Assembly: GCA_028554645.1 (NCBI GenBank)
Contig: JAQOOI010000005.1
Coordinates: forward strand, 1 to 43,551
Length of the DNA: 43,551 nucleotides
Direction: 5' to 3'
DNA from: Omphalotus guepiniiformis
Taxonomy: Eukaryota; Basidiomycota; Agaricomycetes; Agaricales; Omphalotaceae
The notes below the pieces were generated by a model, which was not told the DNA's origin, made no database searches, and saw only the letters and a list, made by a program, of their open reading frames with translations. Positions within the stretch are counted from its first letter, which is position 1, and each line of letters opens with the position of its first letter. A program made the translations under genes and the position numbers. Shown piece by piece: positions 21,989 to 31,724 of the stretch.

Positions 21989-22265
21989 AAAGGACACGCA
22001 TCAAAAGTTCAAGTCAATGCTATGAGCGTAATGCATCACGGTACGGACCTTAGCTACTCTTGAGCTCACATTATAGACAATCATATGAGATTGAAAAACT
22101 GTCAATTCATCTGAATAAAACATAGTCCAAGCGTGATCTGCTAAATGCTTTGGTAGAAATACAGTGCTCTCTCGGATCTGTGCGCTAATTATGAGTATCG
22201 CGTATCGACGAGCGTAGAGAAATTACACACCGTTGTCTGCGGTCCTTTCCGCCACCTGCAGTGCC

Positions 22266-22342
22266 TAAAGGGGAAGAAAACGGAATATTGCTAGACTCAT
22301 TTCGAAGCACTGAGGTGCTCCCCCCCTTCTCTCCCTCCAAAA
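22266..22342 (+). repeat. Direct repeat copy 2 (~77 bp)
   Basis: Second copy of the 21919-21988 repeat, with a slightly longer pyrimidine tract. It ends about 40 bp from the broken end of the NAA25 pseudogene at 22381. The pair could be the ends of a small non-autonomous element or a local duplication. Confidence 0.8.
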
Positions 22343-22380
22343 GATGGTCAGTAATCTAATTAACAAAAAGGCTGCTCGTA

Positions 22381-23356
22381 CGACGGTCGAAGATGAACTT
22401 GACTTCAATAAGTTCCACGTCAATTATCTCAGAGGAGATTGGCTCGTGTGACGTGCGCATGCGCAGGTGCTCCATTTTGGTGTTGACTCGCTGCAATGAA
22501 TGTCCTCAAAGACAATGTATTCGGTAATCTAGACATGGCCATCAGTAGCAGTAGGTGAATCCAGTACATCTCCCTTTCTTCCTGACGTGCGAGTACTTCT
22601 CGGCAGTAAATGCCCGAATAACGAAGTCGTTTGTCTTGCAATGCGCAGGTAACACCATATCTTGGATGAATTGTACACGGACTCTACCTCTTGAGAATTA
22701 TTGATATAACTTGACTCGAGTCGAGACAATCGGTTGACAAAGTCAAATCACCCGTCGCAGCAAGAGAGAAAGTCGAACATCGGGACAGTATGAAATGTGA
22801 CAGTGTCATTCTGCACCTGCTTGATACGCAGCGAACGGTAAAGTTCCAATGCGGCGGACGATGCAGCTTGCTCTTATTCAAGGCAAATTCTAAAACAACG
22901 ATCAGCCAGATTAGTTTCACAAATGGCTCGTCCTGCGGCACTGTCAAGAAGAGTCATCACATCATCCAGAAGCGAGAGCTCCCTCAGTATGGTCAGGTGA
23001 AGATAAAACCTATCAGGGTGAACGGAGGATGATGTCGGAGAAGATGGTATGAGTCGATGCGCTGGCTGGTACAGCAAAGTTTGCCTGTCAGCAGGCATAG
23101 TGGGATCATTTGCCTAGGATCACACATCAGCTACGTGTCGAGAAAAGCAAAGAAGAACTTACCTACAAGATTGTACTGATGATACTCTAATACAAGTAGC
23201 ATTCCTCTTGGAATTGCTTGTACATCTTGGTCGCAGTCTAACGTGACATGAGCACCGGTGAATGAAACCGAGAGAAATGGTAGTGACCTGCTGCGCAGTT
23301 TTCCAATGTCCTGCGCGAACATTAGCAAAGAAAGTCTGTGCTCCGAGTTCCTCGTT
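22381..23356 (-). pseudogene. Truncated, broken copy of the NatB auxiliary subunit gene (NAA25/MDM20)
   Basis: Minus-strand segments follow NAA25 in order but not in one frame: ELGAQTFFANVRAGHWKTAQQ (from 23356), TATKMYKQFQEE after an intron, ANDPTMPADRQTLLYQPAHR and DRFYLHLTILRELSLLDDV after another, then FILSRCSTFSLAATGDLTL, DFVIRAFTAEKYSHV, and NTKMEHLRMRTSHEPISSE to about 22381. In-frame stops occur at 23187-23189 (where a Trp codon is expected) and 23163-23165 (where CAG is expected before the intron). At least two frameshifts follow, and both ends of the gene are missing. The intact gene would encode the regulatory subunit of N-terminal acetyltransferase B. The family call rests on remembered motif patterns, so an intact parent elsewhere in the genome should be sought. 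Confidence 0.75.
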
Positions 23357-24149
23357 CCTCGTTCGTGGTTTGTTGGTTGTAGGCTAGTGACTGTCTCTGT
23401 CTGTTAGTCATGATAAAATTCCCGATATACATTTCCGAGCAATGAAAGCTCACGTCGTCCGAGACCCAAAAGGACAAATAACGCGCACACATATACAGCC
23501 ACCTTCATTTCCAGGTCTTCTTCACATCTTTTGACAGCCAGCATTTTTCCAGAGAAACTCTATATGGGCATGTTCACCAGGACGACGAAATTTGCACCTT
23601 TTGGGCATATTCAAACACCAGCTTTGTCAAATTTCCGATATCCGACAAGCACCTTAGGTTCTTCGCCGTTTTCCCGATGACCGTACGGTCTGTAAGTTCA
23701 GTTGCATTAGAGATGGTGGGAGAGATTACCTGAGCTCCTGCATTACTTATCAATTGCTCGAAGGTGGCTTGTACGTTCGATCCCACAGTTGCATCTGCTC
23801 TTTATTCAAATTTCTCTCATGCGACGCAGACTGGATTCCTAACACAATAGAGGATAATACCAAGTCTGGCGACCATACTTCGCCCAGAAGAAACACAGCG
23901 ATTTCGCGGTGCTTGAATTCGCAGATTGAAGCCCCGAGCTTGATGTCACTATCAATCGGTCGCGCATCTCATGTTGTTCAACGGAAGTAAATTTGGTAGA
24001 ATGCGACAATTTGAGTATCGGTGAATAAAATACAGCAAATGCAAACGGCGAGACTCAATTCGCACAAGGTGGGACAAAGAATAAAAGCGTAAGCGAAGGA
24101 GTTCTGGGAAAGACCAAAAGGCTGATTATGGTCCATAGAAGCACTCCGC
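23357..24149. other. Non-coding or decayed stretch
   Basis: No intact gene. On the minus strand a ~60-codon coding-like run from about 23960 to 23760 (with HREIAVFLLGEVWSPDLVLS and NLNKEQMQLWDRTYK) and a second run at 23574-23786 (GSNVQATFEQLISNAGAQV) lie in different frames. They look like pieces of one decayed gene that I do not recognise. Confidence 0.4.
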
Positions 24150-24345
24150 GACCACGTTCCGTAGAGTGATCAGACGCCTTCTGGAAAGCAAGGCTAGCTG
24201 TCTCCGTGCTAAGCTTGATATGACGAAAGAGCAACTTCTAGACAGGGAGAGCCCGATCTCCGCAAAGCAGTGCAAAGGATCTAAGCATGTTCTTGCTCAT
24301 ATTGGGCCTCCTTTCCAAGACGTCCATGACGATCTCCAACGGCAG
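24150..24345 (-). pseudogene. F-box gene fragment with an in-frame stop
   Basis: From 24345 on the minus strand: LPLEIVMDVLERRPN, then MLRSFALLCGDRALPV, a TAG stop at 24238-24240, then KLLFRHIKLSTETASLAFQ in the same frame. This is the start of a typical agaricomycete F-box protein (LPLEI...LRxxALVCRxW...LFRHVxL), with the stop where a Gln codon is usual (CAG to TAG). No leucine-rich or C-terminal region can be followed further. The lineage carries large families of F-box genes, so a decayed copy is unsurprising. Confidence 0.6.
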
Positions 24346-24429
24346 TGAGGGAGGGAGGAAAACAATTGGGAATGACACGACGAGTGGGTGGGTCATTGGC
24401 AGACTTCAGTCGCCTTGTCTGACTTAAAT

Positions 24430-24909
24430 GGCCCCCTCGCTGCAGCGTTCAAGCACCTCGTCCCAGAACCACTTTCAGCACCACATTTTACCAGCACCGC
24501 ATTTTACATGTAATCCTTCATCAACGGCGAGAAAGCCAGCAGGTTATTGCGACGTTCGTGATGTTGCTCGCGTGCATATCCTTGCTTTGCTTTCTCCACC
24601 GGCGCCTGTTGTGGGAGCGTTTCGCCCTTGCTGTTCCATACTCAAATGTTTTATGGAAAGCTTTGAAATATCTCGCTGAAGGGCTCGCTTAGCTGATTCG
24701 GATAAAACACCTGTCTTCCCTGCGCTTCGAACTGACAGGATTGATTGTAAGAGACTGGTGGAGGTGCTGGGATTGAAGAAGGATTCCTTCAAACCTCCAA
24801 ACCTTGGAAGGAGACGGTGCTTGATGGAGTCGACAGGGTCTATGCTGCTGAGGTGTTTTGGAAAAGGAAAGGCTTCGAGGTTATTCCTCCCACTGGCATG
24901 CCACACTAG
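24430..24909 (+). pseudogene. Broken NAD(P)-dependent epimerase/reductase (C-terminal part)
   Basis: Pieces of the C-terminal half of an extended SDR (dihydroflavonol-reductase/cinnamoyl-CoA-reductase-like) occur in order but in changing frames: GPLAAAFKHLVPEPLS, a TAA stop at 24511-24513 within FYM[stop]SFINGEKA, then GYCDVRDVARVHILAL, RFALAVPYSNVLWKALKYLAEG, SDKTPVFPALRTDRIDCKRL, and KPWKETVLDGVDRVYAAEVF to a TAG at 24907-24909. At least four frame changes plus one nonsense codon (CAA to TAA likely) make it non-functional. The N-terminal NAD-binding Rossmann motif and catalytic YxxxK are absent upstream. Confidence 0.75.
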
Positions 24910-27155
24910 ATGAATCCTTCTGAGAGTCATACTTTATGCTATGCTGGGGAAGTTCGCCGCGCCGCCCGTAGCAAGCAAGCAAGCGCACCGGGAGAGGCGA
25001 AGGATCATACGGATCGAATGGCAGCCCGAGAGAGTCCTCCTGCGTTGCATCTCAACGAAGGTGGAGGTGTCGCGCGAATTTGGTGTGCTTTCTCCTGCTC
25101 GACTTTTTTTTAGCACCTAGAACGACAGTCGCGATCGTTCGGCTCCATTTCACCCTAGAACCTAGCACCTGACTTTCGAGCAAACACCTAGCAAGTCCCT
25201 GAACTCGTTCACTTTGATGCCCGTTTCGAGGCGGTAGATACCCTTCACATGAGAGTAGGGGTATGAGGTAGCCTTGGAGATGCCAGAAAGAGGATAGCCT
25301 GCCGTCGAGACCGATAGTCTCCAGGCGGGACGATAGCTACGGATGTGAATGCACGTGAGGACGATGGTGTTTCTACAGGACAAAACAGCTGTCAGCAAAT
25401 CGGGCCTAGATAGAGATGAATAAAAGCAGTTCTACCTTTTCGTTGAAACAGCAATGTATTCGCGCCGCTCGCCATACTCTTGAGCGGGATGACGTAGAAG
25501 GCTAGAGTCGAGTTGGTAGATGGTGCTGCGCGCACGCGAGTAACATATGTAGATAGGAGGCCGACGTGAAACTCGTAACAATCGTATCTGCAACGTATCA
25601 TGAGCTATGAGCTATCAAAACTGAATGGCAGTAGACCCACCACCAGAATCAAAACCAAAGCGTTCAACAAGATACCTCGAAATATTCCCAACTTTCCTTC
25701 CAACACCTGAAACATCCACCTCACCAAGTCAACCGTAACCCTCCTTCTTTCCCTACTTTCTCCGACAATATCCAACGCGCCCTCACCTCAATACCCTTGT
25801 CCACCTTGCACCTGGGCGTGGATCTCGTGGAAGAGCAAACGACAGATGAACTGTAGGATGAAATTGAAGCAAGTCACCACGTAGATTAGCGGCCGTTGTA
25901 ACTGCCGATGGTAATGTGTAAAAGGAACGGAGGGTCTGTGGTAATTGCCACCATCGTCGCTGTCGCGATACAATGCCTTGATGTCAAATGCAACTTCTCG
26001 TTTTACTGAGCCGCACCTCGGTAACACGACAACACACTGCAGACGCGATACATCGAACGCGCTCCGCCACGATTTCCGGTGCCAATGTGTGCGCGACCTC
26101 ACCCTTTTCGGATGACCTACCAGCGGTTGTAGGCGTGAAGCTCAGACGTAAGAACGTGCGAGGGTGAATCATGAGGAAAGGTGAATGTGATGTTGGTTAC
26201 GAAAACGATGACGAAATCTTGCTCGTGAAACGAGAGGATCGTGAAACGAGGAGTATCGCTTGCAGCTGCAGCAGTGGAGGAGCAGAACGGCAACGAAGGC
26301 AACCAAAAAATGCAGGTGGCGAGGCGGGTGAAGATCAGGATGAGGTGGTGAAGATCAGGATGAGGTAGTGGCAAGTAGCAGATCGCGCCTGACCGAACTG
26401 GTTCTTCCATGTTGCTTCGGCACACCTATCATGAGCCCAGCGCCTCGAGGTGTCGCGAGCCGAAGCCTCGAGATATAGACTCAAGGTCGGGTTCGTTTTT
26501 GCTGATACTGGTGAGCGCGCGAGAGCTGTGAAAGTTCTTATTTGTGTAACTAAAACCACACAAATAGAACAAAGAGATACCTTGCATTTTGGTGTGCCTA
26601 TCATGATCTGCTACTCATGCAACACTTTGCAAAATCCAGCCCGATCGGCCTCGCGTCACAACCTTCTAAGTCCAACGAGTAGCCCTCTGATCCCGAGACG
26701 AGCCGCTGAACTCAGTGTCCTATGCCACGAGTACTGATCTACAACCATGCTTGCCAGTAGCATCCAAAAGCCTCGAGCTTCAGTGTATCTGCGAAGTGGT
26801 GCAACATGTCTTCATCGTGTTCTATGCCCAGAAGATGGTTTGTGAAACCTCGATTCTTCACCTGTGATTGACTTGTTAGATGCTGTTGGGAGGTGTAAGA
26901 AAGAAGGTTGATGCCCCACCATGAGAAGGGCAAGCCAAAACCTTCCGTTAACCGCCATATCCCGCGCTGTCCAGGTGGCAAGGTTATGAAATCATATAAT
27001 AGGGTTGTCAACGGACACTCTCTGGCGTTGGACTTACTCACGTGGTTCTGGTACCACAACCGTGGGACTCCGCTGCGTCGGTCCGTCTTGCAAGTTGAAT
27101 TGCCGCACCTGACCGTTGCGCTCAACGTTCAGCTTCTCTGAAACCATCTGAAACC
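24910..27155. other. 2.2-kb gene-poor region upstream of the Crinkler-like gene
   Basis: No gene can be supported. On the minus strand several short coding-like runs occur near 25200-25380 (TIVLTCIHIRSYRPAWRL), 25640-25720 (VRWMFQVLEGKLGIFRGIL) and 25850-26070 (VAFDIKALYRDSDDGGNYHR), in different frames and separated by stops. They may be remnants of one membrane-protein gene, but I cannot name it. Also present are a 20-bp tandem duplication at 26331-26370 and a small hairpin at 26539-26566. The last ~250 bp is presumably the promoter of the gene at 27156. Confidence 0.45.
26331..26370 (+). repeat. Two-copy 20-bp tandem repeat
   Basis: AAGATCAGGATGAGGTGGTG is repeated back to back with one change (26331-26350 and 26351-26370). 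A short local duplication with no evident role. Confidence 0.7.
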
Positions 27156-29364
27156 ATGCCTGCAACTAGATCACAGACCAGCCACTCCCCTCAAACATCC
27201 TCGCGTCCCATGACTCGCTCTCAGGCGCGCGCGCGAGGAGCGGGCGCATCACAGACCAGCCACTCCCCTCAAACATCCTTGCGTCCCATGACTCGCTATC
27301 AGGCGCGAGAAGCGGGCGCACCACTGCCACCGGCGTATGCACCGTCCTCAACCACAAGGAAGATTGCGAATGCGATTTTTCTTCACCCCGCTAATATCCG
27401 TTATCGGGTTGGGATCATCAATGTTCCGGAGCACGCAGAGTACCTTGAAGATCTTGAGCCTGCTATCGCAAAGTGGTTAAGAACCCGGTTTAATGTCAAT
27501 TGCGGACCTCTGGGTCAGCTCGTTCTCTACAAGGTGTGTTTTGCATCCAGAGTCGTTGTTGACCCAGAAACTTATCCCTTGTTCAGCCTACTGGAAACAT
27601 CACACTGCTGGATGGTCCCGAATGGGCGCTTGACCATGCAGAGAACATAGGTGCTGTGGCACAGATCCTTTCATCTGCCTTGCCGCTCAGCATGATTCTC
27701 GGTAATGAGATGAATTCTCAATATGTCAACCTTGTCATCTCAATTGGCGAATATGAGGAGAGCGATGTTCTCAGAAGTTTGTCCAAACCAGGATATTACG
27801 GTCGCTTTAGCGGTGCGCGCGATTTTCTCTACTTGGTATATCCTCACTAAAATTCAGGTAGAATTACGCCATTTTTCCATGCCACCCTCTACTGCCGCCA
27901 CATCCAAGGAACGCCTGAAATTGCAGGCCAAGTCTGCGACGAGGTGCTATGACGGGGGTTGTGTTATGAACGAGAGCGGTGTTTTTATTGAGGCTTGCGC
28001 ACAGCCTGTTGATATCTTCTTTCCGCCCTTCGCACAGGTGGCGGCAGTCGCTCAAGATTCCTCTCATGTGCCTAGTGCAGAAAGTCTCAGTTTAGCTGGT
28101 GCACTGATGTCGCAGGCCTCCATTATTTATCAGAACGAGCTGCATTATGAGGAAAACATTGTCCCCTGCCTTCAGAACATGCTCGGACGTATTGATCGCT
28201 TGCGTACGGCGTCCAATTCTCGTCCGGACGGCCTGATAACTTTCAAATTCCAGAATCTGTTGGTCTCTCTAGTGGTGCTGGAGTACAAGTACTCATCAGG
28301 TGAAGGTTACTGTGACTCAATGGTCCAGGCAGAGTATTCGGCTCTGTGCTGGTGGAATCAGGCTGAGGTGAGTGCACTAGCACTTTTTCTTCAAGTGATT
28401 ATGCATAGTTCGCTCATTCCATTTCTAGTTTGAGGGCATACTGAGTAGATGCTGCGGACCTACCCTTCTTTTGTCCGCTGCTGGAGCGCGCGTTGGTATA
28501 AGTGGTCTTGTTTATACCGACCGGCTCATTGTCCAGCGCTTGACGCCTATGATCAGTATTGCAACAGACTCGACAGCTATGGACGCGCGACTTTACGAAG
28601 TGGCCCGCCTTTTCGATGCGATTAATATTGGTATTGGGGAGTTGCGAAAGTTCTACGAAAACCTCCTATGCAATTACGACAAGATTGAACCAGCAAAACC
28701 TGGACAAGTACACCCTCGTTACTTTCCTCGCCCCACCATGTTTCAATGCCGAGAAACTGGACAGTCTGTGGAATTTACGTATACCAAAGCTGTAGTGGAG
28801 AGCGCGTCAAATCTCACTTATCGTGCTGAAACGCTTGAGGATCCACCGCGTTCCTTGATCGTCAAATTCTCAGATCGGTATGGGTACGAACCTCACGAAT
28901 ATCTTGCAGACTTGGACTATGCCCCAAAGCTGTACTATTGCGGTCTGCTTGATGGAAAACATGATGTTCGAGAGTCGGAGGAAGCCAGAGGGAAGATCCT
29001 GGTGGAGGGGGGCGGAATTTACCTGGGACCACGGCGTATGGTCGTAATGGAAGATCTCGGGCGCCGAAGCGCGTTAGACAGGCGTGAGACATGGCCTCAG
29101 ACTGCGCGCATGGATATCGAGAAGGCGCTCCAGCTCCTGCACACCAAGGAGTGGGTGTTCGGTGATCTGCGCCATCCTAACGTTGTTTTCGTAGGCGAAC
29201 GTGCAAAGTTGGTTGACTTTGATTGGAGTGGAAAGAGGGGGGAGGCTTTCTATCCGTATGGATTGTCTACCAGTGTCAAGTGGCCCAAAAAACCTGAGGA
29301 ACTTGAACACAAGCCGATTCAGCCACAGCATGATCTGGATATGTTGGAAATGTTTTTCGCTTAG
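27156..29364 (+). CDS. Crinkler-like PD-(D/E)XK nuclease - protein-kinase fusion
   Basis: Model: join(27156..27533,27587..27800,27862..28367,28429..29364), 677 aa. Four parts are seen: a Ser/Thr/Arg-rich N-terminus with a duplicated ~26-residue segment (1-55); a header-like domain (~60-200); a restriction-endonuclease-like domain with PD at ~319-320, ExK (EYK) at ~338-340 and a following Gln helix (QAEYSALCWW); and a kinase-fold domain with FGDLRHPNVVF (Asp ~612) and VDFDWSG (Asp ~629), where DFD replaces DFG. This nuclease-kinase pairing is the layout described for eukaryotic Crinkler-type effectors and their fungal relatives. There is no classical signal peptide. Intron 2 (27801-27861, GTCGCT...GTAG) was chosen to restore the frame and is the least certain. 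A role in host interaction, inter-fungal conflict or transposon origin is inference. Confidence 0.78.
27171..27322 (+). repeat. In-frame 78-bp tandem duplication inside the Crinkler-like gene
   Basis: TCACAGACCAGCCACTCCCC at 27171 recurs at 27249; the copies stay nearly identical over most of the unit. At protein level a ~26-residue segment beginning SQTSHSPQTS and ending near GAGA appears twice, with few changes. The period is a multiple of three, so the frame is kept. Confidence 0.85.
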
Positions 29365-29862
29365 TGTCTTGTTTGCTCCACTTGCATGTATTTCCTTTTA
29401 ATTATGTACATCATGTTGAATTTGAGGTCTATCAAGGAACTACGAGGAGGCTCTGCAAGCCGCAGCGGCTTCGTGAGGTCTGAAAATCCTTAGGCAGGCG
29501 AGATTCTCCATGAAAAAACAACTAAGTCCACTTGCGCTAGGATTCGCGACCCTCAATGTACCACGTGGGTGAAGCACGAATGTTGGCGGTAGCGACTGCA
29601 CGGAAAAAAGGGGACTGCACAGAAAAAAAGGCGATTTCATATTACAAACTTCACTCCATGCAATCGCACGATGTCAAAGGCGAGCACTAGGTATGCCGTC
29701 TCCATTCTTGAATCGTGGTTTAGTGTGCTGATGCAGGAAAACTTAGGGAAGAAAGTTTGAAAGGATGTCGTTGCCATTCAACTAAGTAAATTAAGGTACA
29801 AGGTGAAAGGATGATGACAAGAATAAAATACGTGACGGGCGAGAAAGAGTTACTCTGACCGA
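29365..29862. other. Convergent intergenic region
   Basis: About 500 bp between the stop codons of the Crinkler-like gene (+) and the 553-aa gene (-). Nothing coding is visible; a short repeat GACTGCACxGAAAAAA occurs twice near 29593-29630. Confidence 0.5.
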
Positions 29863-31724
29863 TCAAGGAAAACCTCGACATGGCCTAGTCATTGTGCTCA
29901 GCGTCCCGACACCTCTATGGGCGAGCAGACCGTCTAACACCTCCGTCGTCTCTATGACTGCCCGAATCCAATCTCCCTTCAACATCAGCCGTTCCTCTAT
30001 GTTCTCGTACTGCAAGCTCGTTCCCCACCACTTTAAGCATGCAAGCACACTTAGCCAACCATTTGCCCCGAATTTGTCCACGGTTTTCCAATAGCCAGCG
30101 TCAGGATGGAAACCCACAGAGCTTGTCGGTTTTAGCTTTGACCACCAACTCCTAAATTTCAGAGAGAAACTGGACCCGAAGCCTGCTGTAATTTTCGGCT
30201 CGCTATTTGAGCGATTATACCTCGTGTTACAAACCCAATGCGACAGCTCCTCGGGTCTGCCCTCCGCCAGCAAGCCACGTCGTGGATTCTTCCAATGGTG
30301 AGACCGCTCAAGAACCACCCATCTTTCCAGTAAACAGCGGTACTCTTTGCCAAGGTGAACGTTCAAATAGACAAAAGCCATGGAAAACCATTTACGTGCA
30401 TCTTCGTTTTCGGCCGCGTCTTGAGGATATTGAAGGACATGGCCGTCGTCGGTGTTAGTGATATCCTGAATCTCTGGCGCGACGGCGTCAGAGTCAATAT
30501 CTGCGCTGGGAGCTAGTGGGTGAGGACGAGTGTCATTAGCATCAGGCAGAAGATTAGGAAGGACACTGTCAGGAATAGCTGGTCCCTGTGGTTGAGAGGC
30601 ACCAAGTGTCTGCGGACCGTTGTCGGTGTTAGTGATATCCTGAATTCCTGGCGCGACGGCGTCAGAGTCAATGTCTGCGCTGGGAGCTAGTGGGTGAGGA
30701 CGAGTGTCATTAGCTTCAGGCGGAAGATTAGGAAGGACACTGTCAGGAATAGCTGGTCCCTGTGGTTGAGAGGCACCAAGTGTCTGCAAATGTTGAGGCG
30801 TGAGGCCTCCTGGAGATTCTGCCTGTCCTAGGATGGATTTGGAGCTGTTGACGGTGCTATTTACGACTGCTGTGGCTTGTGTTTCAGAGGGAGAGGGAGA
30901 CAGTGGAGGGCGGGAATCAGGGAAGAGACCGTCAGGAATTGAACCACTAGTTGCATCCTGTGATTGAGGTGCACCAAGTGTTTGCGGTTTTCGAGACGTG
31001 AGATCTTCTGAGGGTTCTGCTCGCCCGAGGATGAAGTTGGAGCTCTTGGCACAGCTCGAGCTTGGTGTGGCCGAAGAATCAAAAGGAGTTGGTACGTTAA
31101 GTTCTTGAGCCGGCTCTTCCGATTGATTTATTTCCTGATGGCAACGTCAACATTCAGCAGTAGTATAGAGAAATGGGGCCATACCTTAGTGTCCATCGTA
31201 CCTGGACCAGTAGGGCTGGTAGCCACTTTCTCCATCTGAAAAGTTGCTCCTGGCCCGGAGTTGTGTACCTGTCAAATTTTCTGTGAGCCACCGTACCACG
31301 ACAGTCCGCCCATCCCAACCTTTTCGCTTGTTGATTCGAAGCGATCGCGGAGCAAAGCTAATTCCAGCCTAGTTTCCACCAATTCTCGATACAATTCCTT
31401 CCGTGCTCCATGAAGGGCCACAAGTGCTACCGAATCTGTGTTCTGATCAGAGTGTCAGATACGAGAGTGGAGTTCTCATGACAAACACACCATCAGGTCG
31501 TCCAACTCCTCGTCCATTAGTTGTATTCTTTTCTTGAGAAGTTGGTTTTCCATAGTTAATGCTTCATTCTGCTGGTACAGTTCGGCGGTGGGGTGCGTTA
31601 TGACCCTGACTTTCTATTCAACCATGTACATTAGTGAGATTGCTGAGTTTATAGGAACACCTACTGAATTTCGAGACAAACGAGGCGAGTTCGAAGAGGG
31701 GTGGGCCTTTCTCTTCCGGTTCAT
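29863..31724 (-). CDS. Uncharacterised 553-aa protein: coiled coil, 58-aa repeats, lineage-type C-terminal domain
   Basis: Model: complement(join(29863..31134,31185..31268,31320..31442,31491..31613,31665..31724)), 553 aa with every intron in phase 0. A basic N-terminus (MNRKRKAHPSSNSP) could be a nuclear localisation signal. Residues ~25-100 form a heptad-like coiled coil (AELYQQNEALTMENQLLKKR, then a Leu-rich helix). A long Pro/Ser/Thr-rich region contains two nearly identical 58-residue repeats and an older degenerate one. The C-terminal ~190 residues form a Trp-rich domain (WFSMAFVYLNVHLGKEY, LLERWVVLERSHHW, RPEELSHWV, WWSKLKP, GANGWLSVLACLKWW) of a type I associate with expanded agaricomycete families of unknown function. 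No catalytic signature is visible. Confidence 0.72.
30445..30792 (-). repeat. Two 174-bp in-frame tandem repeats
   Basis: The sequence around GGTGTTAGTGATATCCTGAA at 30451 recurs at 30625, a period of 174 bp (58 codons), with only a few differences along the unit. It encodes the repeated blocks TLGASQPQGPAIPDSVLPNL and ANDTRPHPLAPSADIDSDAV. A shorter, diverged relative (TLGAPQSQDATSGSIPDGLF) lies just upstream in the protein, so the region has duplicated more than once. Confidence 0.9.

Larger units (their letters stand above)
21625..22380. other. Gene-free region holding a direct-repeat pair
   Basis: 756 bp without a supportable gene. The main structure is the ~70-bp direct repeat pair at 21919-21988 and 22266-22342, which brackets an AT-rich, ORF-poor segment. 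Confidence 0.55.

Noticed and set aside
21282..22004. A 240-codon minus-strand open frame overlapping the DUF1766-like gene
   Set aside because: Only its last third matches the family, through the AERLAHILL block; splicing from the other frame explains that better, and the rest is low-complexity Ser/Ala/Thr.
24910..26172. A decayed membrane transporter gene on the minus strand
   Set aside because: Short hydrophobic runs exist but in different frames, with no family motif I could name.
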